Source of the DNA: a virus
IMG/VR virus record: IMGVR_UViG_3300025168_000049
Location: 22,775-86,774 of that record
Strand: one strand, 5' to 3'
Length of the DNA stretch: 64,000 nt
The position numbers and the translations under genes are program-made. Under the pieces are notes generated by a model that saw only the letters and a list, made by a program, of their open reading frames with translations, was not told where the DNA came from and searched no databases. Below, one piece after another: positions 25,798-36,275 of the stretch. The number at the start of each line of letters is the position of its first letter. Position 1 is the first letter of the stretch.

Positions 25798-28700
25798 TGG
25801 CCAATAAAAGATTTTTAAAAGGATTATTCAAAGATACTAGTCATCAAGACCAGCCTAAAGATTCTTGGAGATATGCAAAAAATGCTACTATAAATAATAT
25901 AGAAGGCTCTATTTCTAACGAATCTGGTACTACTGCACACGGGCATCTTGGAACAAATTTAACCTGGGGTGCTCAAGAAGATAGAATCTTGGGAACTGTA
26001 GAAGTTGATAATGATAGAGTAGTTATATTTACTAAGAATCAACTTAACTTAAGAAGCGAGATTGGTATATGGGATCCTAATACAAGCGTAGGTAATCCAT
26101 ACTCAGCTTTATATAATCCTAACATAACTAGTTATGTAACACACGATTTAAATTTTCAGTTTACCAATTTAATAGAAGGAACTTATAAGATTGATGCTAA
26201 AGGAGATTTAGTTGTTTATTTTACAGATGATTTAAATCCACCTAGGGCAATTAACATAGACCGTCAAATGCGAGGGATAGCATTATCTAATATTACTTGG
26301 TTATATAACATTAATCCTGCTAGTTCACATTCAAAACATTTAGAATTATTAAATTTATTTCCAGCATCTGGTCCTGTTCCTCATATTTATCTTTCTGACC
26401 AGTGGTGGTTTCCTAAACCATATCAGACGTCTGTTGTTGAAGGGGGTGGATTAAAAACAGCAGTATACTATTTAGCTTTAGCTTATGTAGATGAAGACTT
26501 AGTTGCGACTAATTTTTTAACTGTTTCTAATCCTGTTTCAATTGTAGATGAGTATGATCACACTAGGCCTACTAGTAAAAAAGACGGTGCTAAAGAGGGT
26601 ACTCAAACATCTAAAGCTATATCATGGAGAGTTAGTAATCTGAATACAGATTATAAGTTTATGCGACCTGTAGTTGTTAGGCGTATGGGAGATTCGACTG
26701 AGGCTTTTAAATTAAATGATATACAAATAAATCCTAATACTTCAAATCCTCCATTTCAAACTGTAGTATTTAGTGGTATAGAAGGTAGTAGCGGACTAGC
26801 TATTGAAAAAGTTATTATAGATACTACATCTTATGATACTGCAAAAACTATTGATCAGTTAGATGGTATTTTATATTTAGGAAATACAACTAGTAATAAG
26901 GATTTAGGATATCAAAAATATGCTAATGCAATTAAAACATTTTCTGTTGTTAGGGATATACCAAAATTTGATGAGCATTGGATGACCATGGATAGTCTAA
27001 CTACAGGGAATGCTTTTTTCCCAGTTGATGATGGTAATTATGTAGATGATTCTAAATCATATAGACATCATCCAAATATTGTAGATCATAAAGGATATCA
27101 AAGAGATGAGGCTTATGCCTTTTATATTGCATTTATTATGAATGATGGTAGTATGTCTTATGCATATCATATACCTGGACGAGAAAAAAATATATCTACT
27201 GACCCAGCTTTTCATACTGAAGGAGATGCTGTTTCTTCTGCATCAGTAGGGAATACTCAAATTTTTTCAGATTTAGCGGACTTAAGTAAAGGTCACGCTC
27301 AAAACTTTCATTTCTTTGATTACAGTCAATACGCAGGAAATAGAAATATGAACTTTTGGGAAAATGCTACAGAGACTTATCCAGATACAGATAACTATGA
27401 AGTGTGGGATGAAAATGGTTATACAGGAACTGACATTAAAAATGAAAGGGTTCGTCACCACCATTTTCCTGGTAATGATAATGACAACAGATCCTCAATT
27501 AGTGATGACACATGCACGTCGCAGGAGTCTGATGGTGTAGGATCAAATAACACACCTTGGAATGGTACTGTTGAATTTAGACATAATGATGATGGGTGTG
27601 AAATGCATTGGAATGAAGGATCTTGGAGATATGCAAATATGGGTAATTATGTAAATATATCTGATCCTGATGGTACTAACGCTCAGATGTTACAGGCTCT
27701 ATTTAGAAGCAAATCTGATACAGGAGGATTTGGTTCAGGATGTAATAACACTGGTGGTACTTGGAATGGTAATTATATAGTAGCAGATCAAAAAATGACA
27801 GTAAGAAGTTGGGCTATGATTAATCATAGAAGACTAAGTAATGGTGGTTCTGCTCCACTTACTACTACTAAGTATAGTACTAATTCTGTTGCTAGCCCTG
27901 TAGCTGAAGGGGCAGCAGGTACTAGTCCAGGATGTCCTGCAACTTCCTGTGATTCAATAGGTGATTATGGGGGTTGTGGTGGTAGTGGGACGCTTGATTA
28001 TACAGCTATGTCTTTACCAGCTACTGTTTTAGAGCCAGGCGAGTGGATACGAATGAGAAATTGTGGAGATGGTTGGTGTAATGTAGGTGGTCAATCAGGA
28101 GGAACGGATTGTAGATTTAGACAGGCTAGAGGAAGTAGTGAGCAAATAGATGCGTGTGACGCAGGGTGTTCTAGTCCTAGCAGTGCTCCATGGAGTTGCA
28201 ATGATTACCAGTTTATTAGATGGGAAATTGTATCAGCTAATTCTGTTGCGCCTGGCTTTGTAAAATATGATGCAAAGATATCACATACTGTTAGAAGACT
28301 AGGATTTACTCTAGAGGATATAAAGGTACCTAAATCTATAGCAGATAAAGTTCAAGGATTTAGAATTTATTATGCTAAGCGTGGGCAATCTAATAAAACA
28401 ATTATTGGACAAGATTCAATAATACCTATGACACGAAAACTTGTTCAAATGGGTATCTGCCTAGAAACAGGTGGCACAGCAGAAGCATATCAAGTTATGG
28501 GTACGTTGCAAAACTTCCCTGAAACATTCTGGCAATGCGAGTCTATGGCTTATGCATCGTGGCATCCAGGATATCCTATATATACTTATGGAATATACCA
28601 AAACTCTACTACACTAGCTACTGGAGAAGCTGCATATAAAAACTTTACTTTTCACGATTTTAATTTGTTGAGAACAAAAAATAGTTTAGCAGGTGCAACA

Positions 28701-31481
28701 CATATTAAACCACAATGGAGAGTTAGAAATTTAGTATGGAATGGTCCTACAGTTAATCAAGATAAACGAATGAATACTAGATTAACTAGCGCTCCAGGAG
28801 CAGGAACAGATCCTATTGAAATAAGAGAAGAATGGGGATGGGAAACAGACTTTAATTGCTATCCAAGAGATGTAGCCTCTTCTATTCATGCAGGTGCAGA
28901 CTATGCTAATTATAGTAGATATGGAGGTAGCTACCTTCCTCCAAGAGTACTAGGACAAAAAGCTAAATCGTACTTAATGGGCGATACTATTTTTAGAGGA
29001 GCATCTTTAGGTTTTGGAGGTAAAGTATTTAATGAGTTTGGTGAAAGTTGTATGATCTTTTCTTTAATGGATAGACACGAGTTTCGTGCAGTTGATTTAA
29101 CTAACAGGCCTACATCCTCAGCTGGTTGGAATTCAGGATACGCAGCACCTAATAACTCTGCTGCGGTTGAAGGATTTGGAAATATTGAAAGAGTTAATCC
29201 TGGAGACAATGGTCCAATACTTGTAAACCCTTTACCTTGGGGATCTTATGATGGAACTGGTGGATATAATCAATTATCACATGACAGTAGCGGATCTAGA
29301 AGTCAAAGTATGATAGTTAATTTACATGCTTTTAAAACTGATGTTTATAAATCTATTGACAGTAATAAATTAGTATGGACAGGATTTGAAGTATTGGGAC
29401 AGCAGTTTAAGAATTTCATTTTCTGGGATGATGCTAATCACCCTGAAGCACCAACAGGTACTATTGCAGGAGATCCTATGGTTGCTACTATAAAAGAATT
29501 GTTACCACCATATACTCCAGTTAGTAATACAGCAAATTACTCTGTAGCTGATTTACAGTCTACGTTATATCAAGGAACTTCAAACCATATAAAGTCTGGT
29601 ATATATGGAGGAGACACCTATATATGCAGATATGGTAAAGCATTAGCTGTTAAACCTAGTAACATAGATGAGAGTTCATTACCTAAAAGATCTATCCATT
29701 ATCAAATAGTAGAAAGTTGTGATAATATTAACTTTAGACATACTGACTCTGATAAAAATTTATACTATCCAGGATCTATAGCAAAAGAAATTATACGATA
29801 TGTTGGTAGTGAAGATGGAGATTTTACACATTTTGATAACATGAGGTATAACGATAACTATTCTGCAGTTAATGACATCAGACCAGCTTTTCCATTACCT
29901 TTAGAAGAAAACAATCAAACAGATTTTCCAACTAGAACGCATAGAAGTGCTAAGTCAGATAATACTAGTTTGATAGATAATTATAGAATCTTTTTAGGAA
30001 ATCAATTTAAAGACCTTCCTAGAGATAAAGGAGATTTATGGAAGCTATCTACTTTTAATAATTTATTATACTTCCACATGGAAGATACTTTATATGTAAC
30101 TAAAGGTAAACAAAAGATGCAGCTCTCTGGTGGATCAGATGCTTTTGTAGGAAGTGGAGATATTTTTGAACAGGCTCCAGAAGAGATTGTGCACACTAAA
30201 GATGGATATGGAGGAACTCAATCAATTAGAGCAGCACTTGTTACACGTAGTGGGTATTTCTTTGTAGATGCTGCCGCTCGTAAAGTGTTCTTAATGAAGG
30301 AAAATTTAGTCGAGTTGAATGATGTAGGTATGGAACAATGGTTTAAAGATAATATTAAATTTGCTCTAGAAGACTTTGGTTTAAGTACTGTTGCTGATAA
30401 TCCTCTTATGGGATTTGGATTTCATTCTGTATATGATCCTAAATTTAAAAGAATATTATTAACTAAAAGAGAGTATGTACCTACACAACTTTTTATAGAT
30501 GGGTTCAATTCGATTGCCTCTATCCCTCCAAGTTATGGAACAGTAAGATTTAACGTTAATTCACAAATGTTTGAGCAGTTTGCAGCTTGTGCCTGCGGTA
30601 CTTTTCCAAGTTGTTACGATTGTTGGGCTACTATAGAGTGGGAGAATGAATCTTATTTCTACAAAGGTGGTTGGACAATATCTTATTTTCCTGAATTAAA
30701 TATCTGGGTTAGCTTCCATGATTATGTACCTTATCATTATTTTAATACTACTTTTAATTTTTATTCAATAACAGATCAGTATCCAAATTTAATTGGTGGT
30801 CTTGGTGGTCTTGTTACTACTTTGGGAAGCTCTGCTATATGGAAACATCACAGCGGTTTAAAAGGATTATACTACCAAGAAAATGATATAGGAACTATAC
30901 CTAACTGGGCAGATAATATAACTATATCTCCTTTTGAGATTGAGTATATAGAAAATGAATTAAGAGAAGCTGATGGATTATATTCCAGTATAACATATAA
31001 TGCAGAAGTCTGGAATGACACTGCAACAGATCTAAATATACAAGGAGTTAATGTACTAGAACATGGATTTACTAGTTTCTTTGTATACAATACACATCAA
31101 ATATCTGGGACTGAAACATCAAGTCCATTAGAATATTTGATAAATACAAGGCGTGTAGGTACTGATTGGAAGATAAATCAATTTAGAGACTTAGCAGCAA
31201 TAGGTGTTTCAACTGCAGCATACTATACTGCTACCGGGGTCAATGTAACTGGAGGAACAAATGTTGGAACTGTAACAACAAGTGCTATAACTCCTATGTT
31301 TGTAGTAGACGGTATGAGTGAACTACCAAACGCAAATTATATAAATTTAAACAAAATATGGCAAGAACAGAAGAAATTTATAGACAAATGGTTAGGAATT
31401 CGTTTAATATATGATAATATAACAAATAATTCCGTACATTTGTACACTAGTTCTGTGGCTGTAAGAAAATTCTATAGATAA
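25797..31481 (+). CDS. Muzzle-like giant tail protein
   Basis: An 1894-residue beta-rich protein. The N-terminus (FLKGLFKDTSHQDQPKDSWR, then NATINNIEGSISNESGT) follows the pattern of crAss-like muzzle/stabilisation proteins, which often begin with P..SYR.A.N....G.I.NE.G. Most of the rest is strand-rich with many Asn, Tyr and Gly, as in tail tubes and distal tail tips. Residues about 570-815 form a Gly/Cys-rich insertion with about 12 cysteines, unlike the flanking parts. No hydrolase motif was seen. It closes the tail module directly after two ring-type genes, so it probably forms the distal tail end that holds back the cargo. Fibre attachment is a possible further role. Confidence 0.65.
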   Translation: MANKRFLKGLFKDTSHQDQPKDSWRYAKNATINNIEGSISNESGTTAHGHLGTNLTWGAQEDRILGTVEVDNDRVVIFTKNQLNLRSEIGIWDPNTSVGNPYSALYNPNITSYVTHDLNFQFTNLIEGTYKIDAKGDLVVYFTDDLNPPRAINIDRQMRGIALSNITWLYNINPASSHSKHLELLNLFPASGPVPHIYLSDQWWFPKPYQTSVVEGGGLKTAVYYLALAYVDEDLVATNFLTVSNPVSIVDEYDHTRPTSKKDGAKEGTQTSKAISWRVSNLNTDYKFMRPVVVRRMGDSTEAFKLNDIQINPNTSNPPFQTVVFSGIEGSSGLAIEKVIIDTTSYDTAKTIDQLDGILYLGNTTSNKDLGYQKYANAIKTFSVVRDIPKFDEHWMTMDSLTTGNAFFPVDDGNYVDDSKSYRHHPNIVDHKGYQRDEAYAFYIAFIMNDGSMSYAYHIPGREKNISTDPAFHTEGDAVSSASVGNTQIFSDLADLSKGHAQNFHFFDYSQYAGNRNMNFWENATETYPDTDNYEVWDENGYTGTDIKNERVRHHHFPGNDNDNRSSISDDTCTSQESDGVGSNNTPWNGTVEFRHNDDGCEMHWNEGSWRYANMGNYVNISDPDGTNAQMLQALFRSKSDTGGFGSGCNNTGGTWNGNYIVADQKMTVRSWAMINHRRLSNGGSAPLTTTKYSTNSVASPVAEGAAGTSPGCPATSCDSIGDYGGCGGSGTLDYTAMSLPATVLEPGEWIRMRNCGDGWCNVGGQSGGTDCRFRQARGSSEQIDACDAGCSSPSSAPWSCNDYQFIRWEIVSANSVAPGFVKYDAKISHTVRRLGFTLEDIKVPKSIADKVQGFRIYYAKRGQSNKTIIGQDSIIPMTRKLVQMGICLETGGTAEAYQVMGTLQNFPETFWQCESMAYASWHPGYPIYTYGIYQNSTTLATGEAAYKNFTFHDFNLLRTKNSLAGATHIKPQWRVRNLVWNGPTVNQDKRMNTRLTSAPGAGTDPIEIREEWGWETDFNCYPRDVASSIHAGADYANYSRYGGSYLPPRVLGQKAKSYLMGDTIFRGASLGFGGKVFNEFGESCMIFSLMDRHEFRAVDLTNRPTSSAGWNSGYAAPNNSAAVEGFGNIERVNPGDNGPILVNPLPWGSYDGTGGYNQLSHDSSGSRSQSMIVNLHAFKTDVYKSIDSNKLVWTGFEVLGQQFKNFIFWDDANHPEAPTGTIAGDPMVATIKELLPPYTPVSNTANYSVADLQSTLYQGTSNHIKSGIYGGDTYICRYGKALAVKPSNIDESSLPKRSIHYQIVESCDNINFRHTDSDKNLYYPGSIAKEIIRYVGSEDGDFTHFDNMRYNDNYSAVNDIRPAFPLPLEENNQTDFPTRTHRSAKSDNTSLIDNYRIFLGNQFKDLPRDKGDLWKLSTFNNLLYFHMEDTLYVTKGKQKMQLSGGSDAFVGSGDIFEQAPEEIVHTKDGYGGTQSIRAALVTRSGYFFVDAAARKVFLMKENLVELNDVGMEQWFKDNIKFALEDFGLSTVADNPLMGFGFHSVYDPKFKRILLTKREYVPTQLFIDGFNSIASIPPSYGTVRFNVNSQMFEQFAACACGTFPSCYDCWATIEWENESYFYKGGWTISYFPELNIWVSFHDYVPYHYFNTTFNFYSITDQYPNLIGGLGGLVTTLGSSAIWKHHSGLKGLYYQENDIGTIPNWADNITISPFEIEYIENELREADGLYSSITYNAEVWNDTATDLNIQGVNVLEHGFTSFFVYNTHQISGTETSSPLEYLINTRRVGTDWKINQFRDLAAIGVSTAAYYTATGVNVTGGTNVGTVTTSAITPMFVVDGMSELPNANYINLNKIWQEQKKFIDKWLGIRLIYDNITNNSVHLYTSSVAVRKFYR

Positions 31482-31485
31482 AATT

Positions 31486-32856
31486 ATGACAAAAATAAAA
31501 AAATTAAAGACCGCTGTTGCGTATAAAAGTAAGTATGCCCTAGGAGGCAAGTTAGAGAAACCAAAAATGAAAAAGAGCAAACGTAAGTTTGTGGCAGGTG
31601 GATCTCAATACGATCAAAACACTATTAGTGCTTTTCAGAACCCTAACTATACAGGGAATATAGTAGCTCAAGGTACTCAAGAATCTGCAGATGCGGCTTC
31701 AGAACATTTTGATTCAGAGGCTGAAAAACTAAAAACTTCATCAGAGACAATGGTTAACGAGATGAAAAATGAAGATGAGCAAACTAAACAAAGACTTATA
31801 CAAGAGGATGCAGCCAACAAACAAAAACAAAATGCAGTTGAAAGCACTGCACAAACGGCTGCACAAACTATAACTGAAGGATATAAAAAGTTTGCTCCTA
31901 ACAGTGCTACTGCAAAAGAAACAAAAGGAGATGGTATTGGTGGACTAGTTGGTTCTATTGGACAGGCTAGAAATCAATGGAAAGCTATAGGAGATGCTAA
32001 AAAGGCTGCTAAATTTGCAAAAGGTTTTAATGAAACTAAAACTGCCTTTGATGTTGGACAAAGATTATCAATGGGAGAGGATGCATATAAGCTGTCTCAA
32101 AGCATGAAGAATGTATCAAATATGAAAACTACTCTAGATCAAACTAAAGTAGGAATGAATATGTTTGATAAAGGTAGTAAAGGTTTAGATATGTTAAATA
32201 AAGGTAAGGATGCTGGTGATGTATTTAAAAAAGGAACAGAACTCGCTAGTACAATGGATAAAACAACGGGACTTTTAAAACTAGGAGAAAAAACACAAAA
32301 ATTAAGCACGATGAGTAAAGTTGGTACAGCTGCTAAAACAGTAGGGGCTGGTGTCAAATCTTTTGCTACTTCGGCTTCAGGGCTAGGTCTTATAGCAAAT
32401 TATGCAGGAAAAGGAATAAGCAAGTTATCTGATGATGGGGATCCTACTAAATCTAACTTTGGAGAATATGCTGGAGCTGCTTTATCTACTGCAGGATCTT
32501 GGGCAGGGACAGGAGCAATGATTGGATCAGTAATACCTGGTATTGGAAATGCTGTTGGAGGAGCTGTTGGGGCAGTTGCAGGAGCTCTCTATGGTGTAGG
32601 AAAAACATTTTTTGGTACTAGAAAAGCTAAACGTGCTAAGGCAAAAGCAGATCAGCAAAGAGCTGAGAAAGTGGGTGCGTATAATGAAAAATTAAAAGGA
32701 AGATTTGGACATGCTGCACAATCAGCTAGAGCTATGGAGATTAAATCAAAAACAACCTCTGGACAAGATTTAGGGTGGGATACAACAAGATCTAGATATG
32801 GAGGAATTAGAAAAGAATATGGGGGGCAACGACAAATACCAGCATACGCTGCATAA
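31486..32856 (+). CDS. Cargo-like protein with glycine-zipper segment
   Basis: A 456-residue protein. The N-terminus is basic with two [YF]xxGG motifs (YALGG 17-21, FVAGG 35-39). Residues about 60-310 are helical and rich in Lys, Met, Thr and Ala, with repeated helices (YKLSQSMKNVSNMKTTLDQ; KGLDMLNKGKDAGD). Residues about 325-375 are a Gly/Ala-rich hydrophobic run (GAALSTAGSWAGTGAMIGSV, then IPGIGNAVGGAVGAVAGALY) resembling a glycine-zipper membrane segment. The C-terminus carries RYGG and EYGG motifs. The combination suits an internal virion protein ejected with DNA that inserts into or lines a membrane channel. No enzymatic motif is visible. It directly follows the muzzle-like gene. Confidence 0.55.
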   Translation: MTKIKKLKTAVAYKSKYALGGKLEKPKMKKSKRKFVAGGSQYDQNTISAFQNPNYTGNIVAQGTQESADAASEHFDSEAEKLKTSSETMVNEMKNEDEQTKQRLIQEDAANKQKQNAVESTAQTAAQTITEGYKKFAPNSATAKETKGDGIGGLVGSIGQARNQWKAIGDAKKAAKFAKGFNETKTAFDVGQRLSMGEDAYKLSQSMKNVSNMKTTLDQTKVGMNMFDKGSKGLDMLNKGKDAGDVFKKGTELASTMDKTTGLLKLGEKTQKLSTMSKVGTAAKTVGAGVKSFATSASGLGLIANYAGKGISKLSDDGDPTKSNFGEYAGAALSTAGSWAGTGAMIGSVIPGIGNAVGGAVGAVAGALYGVGKTFFGTRKAKRAKAKADQQRAEKVGAYNEKLKGRFGHAAQSARAMEIKSKTTSGQDLGWDTTRSRYGGIRKEYGGQRQIPAYAA

Positions 32857-32868
32857 AATACTACGACT

Positions 32869-35800
32869 ATGAATAGAAGATTTATAAATAAACTAAGAAA
32901 TAAATATGCTACAGGAGGAGAACTAATGACTAACTCTATGGATCCAGCTCCAATGGGACAACTAGAAGAATCTAGCACAGTTCCTTATGGGTCAGTACCT
33001 ACTTATGAAGCACAAGGAAATAATGTTCCTAAACCACCATCTACAACAATGGCACCAGTTACGGGTGGAACAGATCCTAAAGTGTTAAAAGCAGAGAGAG
33101 ATAAGTTAGCTCTTATGGATGAAGCAACACTTCGTGCATATTATACAGAGATGTATACTAATCAAGTAACACCTGTAATACCTTTTGGTCAAACTAGATT
33201 TAGTAATGATCCAGGATATGGCCAAGGGAGTACTAGATTTAACTATTCCCACACACAAGATAAGAGTGCATTTAATAATATTTATACTTTGACAGATTAT
33301 GATCCGACAAATGAAGGAGAGCAAGATGTTAATGTAAGGAATATAGATGCTGCAAATTATATATATGGTAATACAACTGATGGGTTAATAGCTACTACTA
33401 CTAAATTTGAGGAAGACAGAACGACACAGAACGCTGCTAATGCTTTATTAGACGGAGATGAAAAAGAAGCTGACCGTATTACTACTAATCAGGTTAACAG
33501 GACTATAATTAATGATCTAATAAATCAGAAAGGCTCGTATTACGAGGAAGGTTGGACTATAGGAGATGGAGGTAAGCCTGTACCACCTGTAAATCAAGGT
33601 CAGTTTAACAGAGACCTTATGCGTGAAGAAGCTGAATCTTGGGAGAAAGAAAAAAATCGTCTTATAGAGGCAGGTATAATGGGAGACGGATCACAGCCTG
33701 TAGTTATAGAAGACGATGCTAAGTTTAATGTAGCGGCACTACCAATGGTTGTAGCATCAGGTGTATTTGCCGCAGGGCAGTGGGGTCTGAATCCTGCAGC
33801 TGACGCCCTGTTTTTAGAATCTTTAGTTTTGGCAGGAATATCAACTATAACTTATAAAGAGTTGCAGGGGATGTATAAAAATTATCAAGAAGGTGCGACA
33901 ATGCAGAGGACTATAGATGCTCATGGTAAACAAATGGAAATTGATTTTGGGGCATCAGCTTCTACTGCTACTTCTGCAGCAGGAAGTCATCCTAATGGAC
34001 CTGAATATGACCCAAAGAAAGATCCGGATAAAAGTAGAGCTGCTAAATTTGCTGAAGCTGTAAAAAAGTGGGGAAAGAATGCTGGTAAGCTAGTTTGGAA
34101 TAAATATACTAGGAAATTTGGGATTTATGTTATAGTTGGGGGTACAGGAAGGTTTATATATGAAGTAATTAAACATGGCGGAATAGGTAATACACCTGAT
34201 GGTCAAAATAGAAATGATAAAAAGAAAGAGAAAACTCTAGATAATGATGAATGGATAGCAAATCCAGCGGACCCATCTGGATGGACATTAATGAATCCTG
34301 CAACAGGTGATATATACGATAAACGTACTGGGAACCATTTCACTAAAGATGGAGAACCTATAAAGAATAGAGGACAGAACTATGAATTTGGCGGGTCTAG
34401 AAATACTCTAGATAGAATGCGTCAATACTCAAGAGGAGGCGAGGCTTTACCAGGAGGTATGATGGAATCAATACCAGGTTCTGATGCTGTAAAATTTAAT
34501 GGTCAAACTCATGAAGAAGGAGGAATAGAATTAGATTCTAGAACAGAAGTAGAAGACGGGGAAACTATGGATAAAGTTAATATGAGTAAGGGAGGTCCTT
34601 CAGACTATTTCTTTTCTAAAAAATTAGGATTCGCTGATAAGCATGAGAGACTACTAGCTAATGGAGGTAGTCAAACTGATATCAATTACTTAGCTAAAAT
34701 GCAAGAAAAAGCTGCTGGGAGAAATCCAAGTAAAATTGCCGCAGAATATGGGGGAGTTAGAAAATTTGAAGAGGGAGGAGCAAATAGAAAAACAGATAGA
34801 CAATATGCATACGGAGAAGATTATACAGAGAATGTAGGAGGAGCACATGGAGAGGCAGGATACACAGGACTGGGATCTGACGGATCTTATACTCCAACTG
34901 ATCCAGGAGAAGAAGGATACGCTAATACACAATCTTCAATAGGAAAAAAAGGAAATAACTATTGGGGAGATAAACATATTATGTCTGATGAAGGACGTAA
35001 AGATTTCTACAATAGAAATAAAAATATTTTAAATGGTATGGATATTAATAGTTGGGAAGATTACGACCCAGCTAAACATGCAGGAGATTTCCAAAAAGCA
35101 TTTAACACAGATTTAAAAGAACGTTATAATAAAGACGAGAACTTACGAAACAGTTTAAAAAGTAGAGGGATTAATAGTGTTGAGGACTTTACACAACAGG
35201 CTGGATTTCATAATAAAGGTCATAAATCTAAACGATTAGATAATGCTCATGGAGAATACACATGGAGTAGAACCTCTGCATATAATGAGCCAGAAGATAA
35301 AGAAATAATCCCACCAACAGACGACGGAGGAGGGGACGAGGAAATTACTACAACAGATTTAAAGGTTCAAAATCAAAAAAAAGGCTTTAATTTGTTAGGG
35401 GCCGCACAATTAATACCTGCAGCTATGGCATTTATGGATAAACCTGATTACATGGAATCTCCTGATTTAGTTGCTCCTGGTATTGTTGTTCCTGAACGAA
35501 TATCTAAAACACATTTAGAAAGAGTAAATTATAATAATCAAAGAGATAAAGAAGATAGAAACTACCAGGGACTAAGACAAGATATCAATACAAGTGGTAT
35601 AGGAGGAGGTAGTGCGATGTCTAACAGATTAGCGGCATATGCAATGTCAGAAGCAAACCAAAGAAAAATTGATGCTGATGAATCTAATGTAAATGTACAA
35701 ATTGGGAATCAAGAAGGTACTATGGACCAACAAAGAAAAGGAGAAAATGCTAGTAACATGTTATCAGCTAGTACTACTAATGCTAGTAACTACTTAGATG

Positions 35801-36264
35801 CAGACAAAACTAATGCTAAGAATGCTATGTATGTAGATGAATTTAATTCTGCAGCAGATGCAGCTACATTTGATAGAAAATTAGATGCTGTACAATCTGG
35901 TGTACAAGGTGTAGCAGGTATGTGGAATGACCAACAAAATAGAAATACACAAGAGCGTATAGCTTTTGCTGAAGCAGGTAATAGAGGAACCTATGAGAGA
36001 GAAAGAGCTAAGTGGGACTCTAAAAATGAGAGTGAAAGATTAACCGCTTCTAATAGTAGTACTTCAGAAAGCAGTACTTCAACTACTAAACGTACTTTTG
36101 TAACAGGAGCAGATGGCACTAAATATTGGAGTGACGGAACTTCAGAGAAACCTGGCAGCGCAGAAACAGGCGGGCCAAGGTATAATACAGAGTTTAAAAA
36201 ACGTTTAGCTCGTAAAGGAGGTGTTCATGAAGGTTCTGCTTCGTGGAAAAGAATGTTTGGATAA
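32869..36264 (+). CDS. Large cargo-like protein with multiple [YF]xxGG motifs
   Basis: An 1131-residue protein. The N-terminus has YATGG (13-17). Low-complexity helical regions follow, then a Lys-rich segment (about 380-460) with a possible weak membrane helix (FGIYVIVGGTGRFIYEVI). Residues about 505-640 hold a module beginning FNGQTHEEGGIELD, then EVEDGETMDK, FFSKKLGFADKHE and several GG motifs (YEFGG, YSRGG, LANGG, EYGG, FEEGG), like a family I associate with Bacteroidota phage virion proteins. The final third contains Asn/Ser-rich helices (about 890-1060), a Ser/Thr stretch and a basic end. No enzyme is recognised. It is likely packaged with neighbouring cargo proteins, by position. Function beyond that is unknown. 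Confidence 0.5.
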   Translation: MNRRFINKLRNKYATGGELMTNSMDPAPMGQLEESSTVPYGSVPTYEAQGNNVPKPPSTTMAPVTGGTDPKVLKAERDKLALMDEATLRAYYTEMYTNQVTPVIPFGQTRFSNDPGYGQGSTRFNYSHTQDKSAFNNIYTLTDYDPTNEGEQDVNVRNIDAANYIYGNTTDGLIATTTKFEEDRTTQNAANALLDGDEKEADRITTNQVNRTIINDLINQKGSYYEEGWTIGDGGKPVPPVNQGQFNRDLMREEAESWEKEKNRLIEAGIMGDGSQPVVIEDDAKFNVAALPMVVASGVFAAGQWGLNPAADALFLESLVLAGISTITYKELQGMYKNYQEGATMQRTIDAHGKQMEIDFGASASTATSAAGSHPNGPEYDPKKDPDKSRAAKFAEAVKKWGKNAGKLVWNKYTRKFGIYVIVGGTGRFIYEVIKHGGIGNTPDGQNRNDKKKEKTLDNDEWIANPADPSGWTLMNPATGDIYDKRTGNHFTKDGEPIKNRGQNYEFGGSRNTLDRMRQYSRGGEALPGGMMESIPGSDAVKFNGQTHEEGGIELDSRTEVEDGETMDKVNMSKGGPSDYFFSKKLGFADKHERLLANGGSQTDINYLAKMQEKAAGRNPSKIAAEYGGVRKFEEGGANRKTDRQYAYGEDYTENVGGAHGEAGYTGLGSDGSYTPTDPGEEGYANTQSSIGKKGNNYWGDKHIMSDEGRKDFYNRNKNILNGMDINSWEDYDPAKHAGDFQKAFNTDLKERYNKDENLRNSLKSRGINSVEDFTQQAGFHNKGHKSKRLDNAHGEYTWSRTSAYNEPEDKEIIPPTDDGGGDEEITTTDLKVQNQKKGFNLLGAAQLIPAAMAFMDKPDYMESPDLVAPGIVVPERISKTHLERVNYNNQRDKEDRNYQGLRQDINTSGIGGGSAMSNRLAAYAMSEANQRKIDADESNVNVQIGNQEGTMDQQRKGENASNMLSASTTNASNYLDADKTNAKNAMYVDEFNSAADAATFDRKLDAVQSGVQGVAGMWNDQQNRNTQERIAFAEAGNRGTYERERAKWDSKNESERLTASNSSTSESSTSTTKRTFVTGADGTKYWSDGTSEKPGSAETGGPRYNTEFKKRLARKGGVHEGSASWKRMFG

Positions 36265-36275
36265 AATATAATAAT

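Noticed and set aside
32460-36264. Cargo-like proteins as tape-measure proteins
   Set aside because: The tail module has ring and muzzle-type genes of a short-tailed virion and no long-tail tube or sheath genes; the Gly-rich segments fit ejection proteins better.
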